DNA of 10,100 nt from JAEXNA01 sp050486105 (GTDB taxonomy: Bacteria > Vulcanimicrobiota > Xenobia > Xenobiales > JADMJV01): NCBI GenBank assembly GCA_050486105.1, contig JBJHCR010000240.1:1-10100 (forward strand), written 5' to 3'. The position numbers and the translations under genes are program-made. Below the pieces are notes generated by a model, which was not told the DNA's origin, did no database searches, and saw only the letters and a program-made list of their open reading frames with translations. The stretch's first letter is position 1, and the number at the start of each line of letters is the position of its first letter. Below are positions 1-5,874 of this stretch, piece by piece.

Positions 1-118
1 TGCCGACTTAAGTTCGCCACAAGCTGCTCACCTCTTGGACTCAAGCACTAACCTGGTGTGACTCTTATCTTCCGACAACGCCGAGATCTGGGTTTTCACC
101 AAGCAACACAGATTGGTG

Positions 119-730
119 ATGGAGCGCATCGCCCGTAGCGTGACTCCCAAGTTGCCCGTCTGGAGTCCGGCTCTGGCTAAAGAGCAAGCAGGTTTGGCTA
201 AACCCCCTTCTCAGTTGGACCCCAGGATGTTTGCTGTGGCAGGTGGGTTGGTGATTTTTTTTGGGGTGTCTTGGATGTTCTCTTTGGTGGTGAAGAACCA
301 GCCCCCGGCTCCTGCGGTAGCGACCACTCCGATAGTGGACGAACGTCCTCCGGCCATGCGATCTATGGCCTCTTTTGTCAATCTCCTGCGCATTCGGCAG
401 TTCCCTCAAGCCTATTCCCTGCTCCACCCGGACCTCCAGGATCGAGTGAGCGAGGAGGATTTTCTGGCCCAAGCCTATGCTTGGTTCGGAGATGAAGCCA
501 ACGCTTGGGAGTACAACCAGAGAACCCTGGCGGCCGAGAGTATAGACGAGCAGGGCGCCTCGTTCTATTTGCAACCATCGGAGGAGTTCGAAGAGGGCGA
601 ACGAGTTTGGACATGGAGAATGGTCCTGGTGGAATCAGAACCCGACGGGAACAGTGAAGGTGAGGCTGTGAGACAGTGGCGACTCACCGAGTTTCGCGGC
701 GGACCCTTTGATAAACTTTTTGAGCGCTAG
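119..730 (+). CDS. Single-pass membrane protein with NTF2-like-looking soluble domain, unrecognised
   Basis: I do not recognise this protein of about 203 residues. A short N-terminal cytoplasmic-type segment (about residues 1-35, rich in Pro, Lys and Ala) precedes one strong hydrophobic helix at about residues 37-58. A Pro/Ala-rich linker follows, then a soluble domain of about 125 residues. That domain has a helical start (FVNLLRIRQFPQAYSLLHPD), an acidic Glu-rich middle and a Trp-rich end (VWTWRMVLVE, then QWRLTEFRGG). The helix-then-strand pattern with 'QAYSLLHPDLQ' resembles NTF2/SnoaL-like or DUF4878-type domains that accumulate outside the membrane; this is a resemblance, not an identification. 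TTG (113), GTG (116) and ATG (119) lie in tandem with no clear Shine-Dalgarno; I chose the ATG. An in-frame TGA at 59-61 rules out a start further upstream. It converges on the pilin operon, with a shared terminator after its stop. Confidence 0.72.
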   Translation: MERIARSVTPKLPVWSPALAKEQAGLAKPPSQLDPRMFAVAGGLVIFFGVSWMFSLVVKNQPPAPAVATTPIVDERPPAMRSMASFVNLLRIRQFPQAYSLLHPDLQDRVSEEDFLAQAYAWFGDEANAWEYNQRTLAAESIDEQGASFYLQPSEEFEEGERVWTWRMVLVESEPDGNSEGEAVRQWRLTEFRGGPFDKLFER

Positions 731-808
731 AGGGCTGCTCGAGCTCCCCGGAGCCTCACCACGCTGGAGCGTCCCTCGTATTCCTCGAAGAACCCCAAAT
801 CGACCCAC

Positions 809-855
809 TGCAAAAATGAAGGAGGCGACCCGCAGGTCGCCTCTTTCATTTTGCA
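809..855. terminator. Bidirectional intrinsic terminator between converging genes
   Basis: The left arm at 809-830 pairs with the right arm at 835-855 across the four-base loop CGCA. The arms are complementary over about 21 bases, with one G-T wobble and one extra A in the left arm. The core GAGGCGACC/GGTCGCCTC is perfect. The outer part of each arm is A/T-rich (AAAAATGA and TCATTTT), so both strands give a GC-rich stem flanked by a U-rich tract. It lies between the stop of the membrane-protein gene (730) and the stop of the PilX-like gene (872) on the opposite strand, where one hairpin can serve both transcripts. The rest of the 731-871 spacer shows nothing I can identify. Confidence 0.82.
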
Positions 856-871
856 AAGGCTGTAAAGACCG

Positions 872-2335
872 CTAGTAATAGCGTACGCTCAAGACATTAA
901 AGACTGGAGGATTTTCTTCATCGTCTAGGAGGTTGATGTCGAAATGGATCACCGCCGGCAGTTTGTCGGTCTTGACGAGCCCATCCTTATCTCCCTCTAA
1001 GGTGACATTGTTAGCCATGACCGCTCCGTACAACGCCCCACGTTTGATGATGAGATCGGCTTGGGGGGCGTAAGCCACGTAGTAGGCCTCTGGACTTCCC
1101 ATGTCTTCGCCCTCGGACCCCTCCAGAACACTCCGACCTTCCCCGGCTATCAGAAACTGCAGGTGCACCGGCTTGGTGCTCGGGTTGATGACGGCCGCCC
1201 CCTCCATATGCACTCCGGCCAGGGGATCCACATTGGGCTTCATCCCGGTGTCCAGGTAGACCTTGACGGTCACCGGGTTGGGGTTCAAGGGGTCCATAGG
1301 GGGCTGGAGAACTTGCAGCATTCCCCCGTTGAGGTGGATGCCTCGAAAAATGTACTCGGCCGTGCTTCCCGGATCCATGTGGGAGACATCCAGGATGGCG
1401 ATGTTGTTTTCTCCTTCCACACGCAGGTCGTGATAAGCTCCGGGTTTCAAGGGCACCTCTCCTAAGACGTCGACTGTAGGGAAAGGAGAAATGCCCAGGT
1501 CGATAAGTCCGACGTCGTTGTGAACCGGAAGATTGGTGGGCATGACCACCGGATCCATGTTGACCTCTTGGCTGGCGGTGACGAAGTTTTTATAGGCTCG
1601 GTCTTTGCCCTGGTCACCTTTCACCGTCTGCTTTTCCACTGAGCCGGGAGGGCCCATGACGTCGGCGTGAGGTTTGAGTTCGACTTCGCTGCTTTCCTTT
1701 TTCTTCTTCTTCTTGTTGGTGTTGGGGATGGTGGAGTTGGCCCAGCCGATAACCACGGTGTCCTTATCCTCGATTTCCACCCCTTGCTTGGGATTGTTGG
1801 TGGCGATGCTGGCCTTGGAGTGATCGAGGTCTTTGGCCAGCAAGAGAGGATTCTCACTGTCCCAGGCATCGGTGTAGGACCCGGATTTCATCTGCACCTG
1901 GTTGTTGCCGAAGGCGGCGTGGGTCCAGCGGCTGGCGGTGATATTGGCCAGGATGGCCACCTTCCGGGAGCGGAGCTTGGCCCCGGTGCTAGGGTCGATG
2001 ACGTATCCGGTGGACTCCACCAGTAGGCAATCCTCGGGAACATTGCGCTCTTTAGAACCGGATTCGAACACCACAGCTTCCCAGAAGGCCCTTTCCGAGG
2101 GCAATTTGCCACTGGCAGGCTTCAGATCCCCGGACCTCACCTGCCCCAACTTGGTGTAGGCTCCGGCTCGGGCGGCATACACCGCCTCGAGGCTCTGTTG
2201 GCTGCTGTGGGCGCTCATCAGGTGCCCCGAGGTGATCAAGATCATGGCCCCGGCGACTGAGCCCAGAACCATCAGGGCCAGCAGGACCACGGCGATCCCT
2301 ATCCCTTGCCTCTTATTTTTCACTGTCCATGTCAT
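872..2335 (-). CDS. PilX-like minor pilin/pseudopilin with long C-terminal DUF7305-like region
   Basis: This 487-residue protein has the PilX/GspK N-terminal pattern: a basic leader (KNKRQ), a Gly at residue 11, then a hydrophobic helix of about 25 residues (12-36) and an amphipathic continuation (SSQQSLEAVYAARAGAY). It has no Glu at +5, as in PilX/GspK proteins. The long extracellular part includes a run of six lysines (residues 208-213) in a low-complexity, charged linker. The C-terminal region from about residue 330 is β-rich, with AYYVAYAPQADLII at about 417-430, then GALYGAVMANNVTL and IHFD at about 463. That pattern fits the DUF7305-type β-helix module found on many PilX_N proteins. The start ATG at 2335 has AAGGAG eight bases upstream. 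It is the last gene of the operon, 18 bp after the PilW-like gene. GspK is usually about 320 residues and PilX nearer 200, so this is long. It probably sits at the pilus tip. Confidence 0.78.
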   Translation of the reverse strand: MTWTVKNKRQGIGIAVVLLALMVLGSVAGAMILITSGHLMSAHSSQQSLEAVYAARAGAYTKLGQVRSGDLKPASGKLPSERAFWEAVVFESGSKERNVPEDCLLVESTGYVIDPSTGAKLRSRKVAILANITASRWTHAAFGNNQVQMKSGSYTDAWDSENPLLLAKDLDHSKASIATNNPKQGVEIEDKDTVVIGWANSTIPNTNKKKKKKESSEVELKPHADVMGPPGSVEKQTVKGDQGKDRAYKNFVTASQEVNMDPVVMPTNLPVHNDVGLIDLGISPFPTVDVLGEVPLKPGAYHDLRVEGENNIAILDVSHMDPGSTAEYIFRGIHLNGGMLQVLQPPMDPLNPNPVTVKVYLDTGMKPNVDPLAGVHMEGAAVINPSTKPVHLQFLIAGEGRSVLEGSEGEDMGSPEAYYVAYAPQADLIIKRGALYGAVMANNVTLEGDKDGLVKTDKLPAVIHFDINLLDDEENPPVFNVLSVRYY

Positions 2336-2353
2336 GGCGCACTCTCCTTGGGT

Positions 2354-3025
2354 CTATCGATTCGGCATAAGAACTAAACTTTGGCTGGTGACGGTGGTGA
2401 ATCGATCGGTGCCGGTGGCCACCGAGCAACTCAAGACGATCCGAACTTGCTGAGTGCCGATGCCTGGAAGGAACTGTAGATTGCTTACCCCGCGACTGAG
2501 GCCCCGAGCGTTCCGATTCCCGGGAGGGCGAAAAGCAGGGAGGTTCGGGAAGTCGGGTTCATCGAGGGTGATCACCGGGGCCCCGGCAACAGGCAGCGTC
2601 GATTCTACCAATTCAGAGCGGCCGTGGTCCAGGTAATAGCTCACCCAACGATGGTACTGCAGATCGGTTCCGTCGTAGGTCCAGTCCTCTTCGGGGTCTT
2701 CAAGCTCCGGGGACAGGAACATGATGAAGTCGGATCCCACTCCGTCATCGACCAGAGTCGGGTACATGTGGTGGGGGTTCCCTCTGCGTAAGCCCTCAAC
2801 CATGACCCGCATGCCCATCAAGGTTTCTCGATGGGCGTCCTGGTAAGCCGCCCCCAGCCTCAGATACCGCATTCCTCCTTGCAGCACCATGACGATGGAG
2901 CCCATCAACAGCAGCAAGATCGAGGAAAAAACCAAAACCTCGATCAGACTGAAACCTGACCTGCTCGAGAACCTAAGCGGGGCCAAGGTTCTTCGTCCGC
3001 CTCCGGCAGTTCGATCAATGAACAA
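2354..3025 (-). CDS. PilW/GspJ-like minor pilin with canonical prepilin motif
   Basis: This 223-residue protein carries a textbook class III (type IV prepilin) signal. A basic leader of about 24 residues ending SSRSG is followed by FSLIEVLVF, so Phe is +1 and Glu is +5 of the mature protein (residues 25 and 29). The hydrophobic helix runs to about residue 49. PilD-type prepilin peptidase would cleave after Gly24 and N-methylate Phe25. The rest is a globular periplasmic domain with an acidic central stretch (EDPEEDWTYDGTD), as in PilW/GspJ proteins (about 200 residues). The start is TTG at 3025, supported by GGAG seven bases upstream inside the end of the preceding gene. The two genes overlap by 11 bp, which suggests translational coupling. 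PilW versus GspJ cannot be decided without the rest of the pilus or secretion locus. Confidence 0.82.
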   Translation of the reverse strand: MFIDRTAGGGRRTLAPLRFSSRSGFSLIEVLVFSSILLLLMGSIVMVLQGGMRYLRLGAAYQDAHRETLMGMRVMVEGLRRGNPHHMYPTLVDDGVGSDFIMFLSPELEDPEEDWTYDGTDLQYHRWVSYYLDHGRSELVESTLPVAGAPVITLDEPDFPNLPAFRPPGNRNARGLSRGVSNLQFLPGIGTQQVRIVLSCSVATGTDRFTTVTSQSLVLMPNR

Positions 3026-3443
3026 CGATAGTCTCCAACTGCACTCGTCGATCGTAGTTGTTGCCCTCGTTCCAAATCACGGTGACCAGGATGTGCTTGC
3101 GCTCGAAATTGTTGGGAGCCGCCCCAGCTGGAAGGACGCGAACATCGACTTGGGGGCGAAACACGATGATACTCAAATTCCCATCGATGGTGGCTTCCAT
3201 GGGAACCTCGTATGGGTCAACGGAGGTGATGCTTCCATACCCTCTGGTGATCATGCGCTCCATCTCTTCCACCGCCAAATCCGAAGCAATGGTGAGGTTC
3301 TTGGTGCTGGTGGTGGAACGGTTGGCGGTGGCGAAAAGCCCAAACGTGAACAGCAGGGCCATGACAAATATGCCCAGACCGATGACGATCTCCAGCAGCA
3401 AAACCATCCCAATTTGCTTACGTTTTCGCATTTTTATACCCAT
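3015..3443 (-). CDS. PilV/GspI-like minor pilin, atypical prepilin motif
   Basis: This 142-residue protein (138 from the second ATG at 3431) has a strongly basic leader (MRKRKQIG), then a hydrophobic helix starting MVLLLEIVIGLGIF, then a short globular domain with Asn/Thr-rich strands. Its size and position as the first gene of a V-W-X (I-J-K) trio fit PilV or GspI. If the only leader glycine (residue 12) is -1, the conserved glutamate falls at +6 rather than +5, which is unusual. The ATG at 3443 has GGGAG only one base upstream, while ATG 3431 has it about 13 bases away, so neither spacing is ideal and the start is uncertain. It overlaps the PilW-like gene by 11 bp and is divergent from the YceI gene, with 167 bp between the two start codons. 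Confidence 0.75.
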   Translation of the reverse strand: MGIKMRKRKQIGMVLLLEIVIGLGIFVMALLFTFGLFATANRSTTSTKNLTIASDLAVEEMERMITRGYGSITSVDPYEVPMEATIDGNLSIIVFRPQVDVRVLPAGAAPNNFERKHILVTVIWNEGNNYDRRVQLETIVVH

Positions 3444-3485
3444 TCTCCCATGTCAAGGTTATCACAAAAATTTAACATTGCCACC

Positions 3486-3499
3486 GAGGGTTTACCCTC
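3486..3499. other. Small inverted repeat in the pilV-yceI divergent spacer
   Basis: GAGGG-TTTA-CCCTC is a perfect five-base-pair dyad with a four-base loop, 43 bases upstream of the PilV-like start on the minus strand and 112 bases before the YceI start on the plus strand. It is too short to call a terminator and could be a small operator. Its role is unknown. Confidence 0.3.
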
Positions 3500-3520
3500 T
3501 TTGTCCTCCCCATTAGTCGC

Positions 3521-3555
3521 GAAAGGTGGCCTGGAGGGGGGCACCAGGAGCTTTC
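3521..3555 (+). promoter_or_regulatory. Possible stem-loop in the leader of the YceI gene
   Basis: Nested arms GAAAG (3521-3525) and CCTGG (3530-3534) pair with CCAGG (3544-3548) and CTTTC (3551-3555), giving an interrupted ten-pair stem with a 4x2 internal loop and a nine-base G-rich apical loop. It ends about 45 bases before the ribosome binding site of the YceI gene. It could be a 5' UTR element or a chance fold. No known riboswitch matches by eye. Confidence 0.25.
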
Positions 3556-3610
3556 CGGATTCCGACAAAACGAGACCTGGGGACGAATCGAACTTTCCAA
3601 GGAGGAACCT

Positions 3611-4201
3611 ATGCTGAAATCTTTACCCTACCTGGCGGCGTGCGCCTTGCTCTTGTCGCTTTCGGGACTGGCCGGCGCCCAAACTTTCGTCGTGGACAAA
3701 GCCCACACCCAAATCGTATTTTCCGTGACCCACCTATCCCTCAATGAAGTGGAGGGGCGTTTCAACGATTTTGACGGGAAAGTTGTTTGGAACGAAGCCG
3801 ACCCGGCCAAGTCCCAGCTCAACTTCACCATCCAGGCCAAAAGCGTGGACACCGCCAACACCAAGCTCGATGATCACCTGCGCAGCGATGATTTTTTCAA
3901 TGTGGAGAAACACCCCACCATCACCTTCAAGAGTACCAAGATCGAAAAGCTCAACGAGGAACGCTACAATCTGACCGGAGACCTCACCATCAGCGGGGTC
4001 ACCAAAAGCATCTCCTTCCCGGCCACCATTCGAGGGCCGGTGGATGCCAAGGGTCAGGGCAAGAAGAGTCTCGGGGTTCAAGCCAACTTCAAAGTCAACC
4101 GCATCGACTTCAAGGTCGGGGACACCTGGCAGGGTGGCAGCGATAAGGTGATCGGTCACGACGTCTTTGTGCGCATCAGCGGTCAGGCCCACCAAGACTG
4201 A
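3611..4201 (+). CDS. YceI-family periplasmic lipid-binding protein
   Basis: This 196-residue protein has a clear Sec signal peptide: MLKSLPYLAACALLLSLSGL, then AGA before Gln24, with likely cleavage after residue 23. The mature part has the YceI lipocalin-like pattern. It opens with VDKAHTQIVFSVTHL, continues with the 'GRFNDFDGKV' turn and DDHLRSDDFFNVEKHPTITFKS, then the GDLTISGVTKSISFPA strand pair and a C-terminal strand. The length is typical of the family. YceI proteins bind isoprenoid or other long amphipathic lipids in an extended β-barrel; the ligand here is unknown. The ATG is supported by AAGGAGG six bases upstream, the strongest ribosome binding site in the window. It appears monocistronic, between a divergent pilin operon and a downstream hairpin. 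Polyisoprenoid binding is a family property and is not shown by this sequence. Confidence 0.93.
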   Translation: MLKSLPYLAACALLLSLSGLAGAQTFVVDKAHTQIVFSVTHLSLNEVEGRFNDFDGKVVWNEADPAKSQLNFTIQAKSVDTANTKLDDHLRSDDFFNVEKHPTITFKSTKIEKLNEERYNLTGDLTISGVTKSISFPATIRGPVDAKGQGKKSLGVQANFKVNRIDFKVGDTWQGGSDKVIGHDVFVRISGQAHQD

Positions 4202-4223
4202 AGTTTCGACTGGGGGATCGCGC

Positions 4224-4259
4224 GGAGGGGGAGGAGAGTGAGCGACTCTCTCCCCCTCC
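4224..4259 (+). terminator. GC-rich hairpin after the YceI gene, probable terminator
   Basis: The left arm 4224-4239 (GGAGGGGGAGGAGAGT) pairs with the right arm 4245-4259 (ACTCTCTCCCCCTCC) around the loop GAGCG, with a single bulged G. It begins 22 bases after the YceI stop codon. No T-tract follows on the plus strand, so it is not a classical intrinsic terminator. It may act as a 3' stabilising or factor-assisted terminator. The remaining spacer to 4362 is pyrimidine-rich, and I see nothing else supportable in it. Confidence 0.55.
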
Positions 4260-4362
4260 CCAAGCATAGCAATCTCCGTGCCTCCGTATAAACCCCATCC
4301 CCTCCAACTCCTTCCATCCCGAGTAAAGGCTTTCACACGGAGCGGGAACCCGTCGAAGACCG

Positions 4363-5118
4363 GTGTCAGATAGAGAGGATGTTTCCTCGGGCCCCGAAAG
4401 CTTGCCCCTCTTGTACTCGTCACGCACTCGACTGAAGATTTTCGCTGGGCTTTTTTGGTTGCTCCTGGTTGGGGGTGGGCTGATTTGGGCTTTTCAGCAA
4501 GACATGTCCCCCATGCAAGCACTCAGGGGCCTAGGAAATTTCTTGGCTCGCTCGGAGTTAGGGCCGCTCTACTTTGTCCTCATCTTTGCTTTGCGCCCCC
4601 TGATATTCTTCTCCGCTACCCTCCTATGTGTGGCTGGGGGTGCCCTTTATGGGCCCTGGTGGGGAGGGCTCTACACCGTTTTCGGGGCCAACCTTGGGGT
4701 CAGCGTGGCCTACGGTGTGGGCTACCTGTTGGCTCGAGAAGTGAAAGACGAAGGGAAAGGAGCCTACGGTCTCGGCAAATACGTTCGCAAACTGCGGGCC
4801 CAGCCGTTCTTCACCATGCTGAACCTACGCCTGATGTTTTTCCCTTACGACCTGTTGAACTACGGGGCCGGGTACCTGAAACTGCGATTTCTTCCGTTTC
4901 TCCTCGGCACGGTGCTCGGCTCCCTTCCAGGGATGATTTCCGTGGTGCTCTTCGGAGCCTCGTCGGGATTCTCCAAAGAGCTGCCGGAACTCGACCCTCG
5001 CCTATTAGCCGTCTCTGTGGGTATGCTGATCATCAGTTTTCTGGTCTCGCGAATAGTGAAGAAGCGCCAAGAGCAGGAAGCTTCTGAGGGCACCGGCGAT
5101 GAGACCGCTAGTGCTTGA
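4363..5118 (+). CDS. TVP38/TMEM64 (DedA-like, SNARE-associated) membrane protein
   Basis: This 251-residue inner-membrane protein has a cytoplasmic start, TM1 at about residues 25-44, and then the family core. The re-entrant/TM segment FFSATLLCVAGGALYGPWWGG (about 82-102) is followed by GANLGVSVAYGVGYLLARE (108-126). The second half has R156-LMFFPYDLLNYGAGYLKLRF (to 176), a Gly/Pro-rich helix (LGTVLGSLPGM) and a last TM at about 214-230. A basic and then acidic tail follows. These are the hallmarks of the TVP38/TMEM64 branch of the DedA superfamily, some of whose members flip or transport phospholipid or undecaprenyl phosphate; the substrate here is unknown. The start is GTG at 4363, the most upstream in-frame start after the TAA at 4324-4326. 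The ribosome binding site is weak, so the exact start is uncertain. The stop overlaps the opposite-strand methyltransferase gene by 11 bp. Confidence 0.88.
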   Translation: MSDREDVSSGPESLPLLYSSRTRLKIFAGLFWLLLVGGGLIWAFQQDMSPMQALRGLGNFLARSELGPLYFVLIFALRPLIFFSATLLCVAGGALYGPWWGGLYTVFGANLGVSVAYGVGYLLAREVKDEGKGAYGLGKYVRKLRAQPFFTMLNLRLMFFPYDLLNYGAGYLKLRFLPFLLGTVLGSLPGMISVVLFGASSGFSKELPELDPRLLAVSVGMLIISFLVSRIVKKRQEQEASEGTGDETASA

Positions 5119-5768
5119 TCAGGATGCACTGATAGCGGGCGGTGACGATCGGCACTTCGGATCGGCTGTGCAAAAACTCATCTAAGGCTTTTTTGACTCC
5201 GTGGCAACCTTCCCATTCATAGTCATCGAAGACCATGACCCCCCCNNNNNNNNNNGAAGAACTCCAAGGCGTCCTTGGTGGTCTGGTAGAGGTCGCCGTC
5301 CACCGAGACTAAGCAAAATTTGGTGTCTTCCACAGGTCCGGTGGTGTCCGGGAAAAAACCAGGGTGAAAAACGACGTTTGGGAATCCGGCCAGGAAGTTT
5401 TGCACCGAATCCAGCGATGTTTCCGAGAATTCCCCCTCCACGTGGCCGTCGATGCTGGGATCGTGCTTGGGTAACCCACCGAAGGTGTCGAAGAGATGAA
5501 ACTCTTTCGAAGGAGCGGCGGTGGCCAAGAGGCGGGCGGTCCCGCCCTTGAATACCCCGACTTCGGCGAAGGCTCCCTCTTGAAACTCGGCGTTTCGCGC
5601 TAATTGATAAAGCACGAAGCAACGGTCGGAAGAAACCAGAGTTCGCGGGGCGATGAGCTTGCGCAATCGCCGGAATCCCGGGTCTTGGTGCCAAATCTTG
5701 GGACGCAGATCCAGGCCGAGCTTTAGAAAGAACTTCTTAACGTGGTGCAGGATTCTGACCGAATTCAT
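5108..5768 (-). CDS. TylF-like SAM-dependent O-methyltransferase, interrupted by an assembly gap
   Basis: The N-terminal part (171 residues, 5256-5768) has the TylF/macrocin-methyltransferase pattern. SAM-binding motif I is FAEVGVFKGGTARLLA at about 67-82, then HLFDTFGGLPKHD (91-103), GEFSETSLDSVQNFLAGFPNV, the PGFFPDT strand and VSVDGDLYQTTKDALEFF (154-171) with metal/substrate acidic residues Asp157 and Asp159. Ten Ns follow (5246-5255). Beyond them, 45 codons (5111-5245) read GGVMVFDDYEWEGCHGVKKA and onward, then end in TAG at 5108-5110. This is the expected family C-terminus with the GG..vFDDY motif. Both flanks are at codon boundaries, so ten bases cannot be the true gap length. Family spacing suggests about six missing residues (18 bases). 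The start ATG at 5768 has no strong Shine-Dalgarno. The acceptor substrate is unknown; relatives modify sugars or polyketide and peptide products. Confidence 0.85.
5246..5255. other. Assembly gap (10 Ns) inside the methyltransferase gene
   Basis: Ten undetermined bases sit inside the methyltransferase coding region, next to a run of seven cytosines. The coding frames on the two sides agree only if the real gap is a multiple of three, so the number 10 is a placeholder. The apparent frameshift is an artefact and not evidence for a pseudogene. Confidence 0.95.
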
Positions 5769-5780
5769 GGCGGCGACTTT

Positions 5781-5805
5781 GGCAGGTGAAGAGCATGGAC
5801 CTGCC
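5781..5805. promoter_or_regulatory. Inverted repeat in the methyltransferase/CBS divergent spacer
   Basis: GGCAGGT (5781-5787) and ACCTGCC (5799-5805) are perfect seven-base inverted repeats with centres 18 bases apart (11-bp spacer). They lie 12 bases upstream of the methyltransferase start on the minus strand and 69 bases before the CBS gene. The spacing is compatible with a dimeric repressor site or with an RNA stem in the methyltransferase leader. No known operator consensus is recognised. The rest of the 5769-5874 spacer shows only the CBS-gene ribosome binding site. Confidence 0.35.
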
Positions 5806-5874
5806 CGGTTTCCAGGGCCACGGCCGCGCTGCTCGGCTGAAGGTGCTCCAAGGACTTTGAGGAAGGCTTAAGCT

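Noticed and set aside
1..118. Possible tRNA, promoter or gene end at the window start
   Set aside because: I found no cloverleaf, no convincing -35/-10 pair and no coding pattern. An in-frame stop at 59-61 precedes the first gene.
65..574. 169-codon minus-strand ORF over the first gene
   Set aside because: Its composition is low in coherent hydrophobic or secondary-structure patterns, and the plus-strand frame has a clear TM helix and domain-like sequence.
3435..3457. TTGACA...TATAAA on the minus strand at the PilV start
   Set aside because: The spacer is only 12 bases, and the -10 box would lie within the first codons, so it is unlikely to be a functional σ70 promoter.
4271..4341. CTCCGTG/CACGGAG inverted pair flanking the TVP38 upstream region
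   Set aside because: Seven-base arms separated by about 57 bases in a pyrimidine-rich spacer are likely to be chance.
3734..4522. Long minus-strand ORF (262 codons) over the YceI and TVP38 genes
   Set aside because: It is antisense to two clearly recognisable families with good signal peptide and membrane patterns. Its translation shows no domain or membrane logic.
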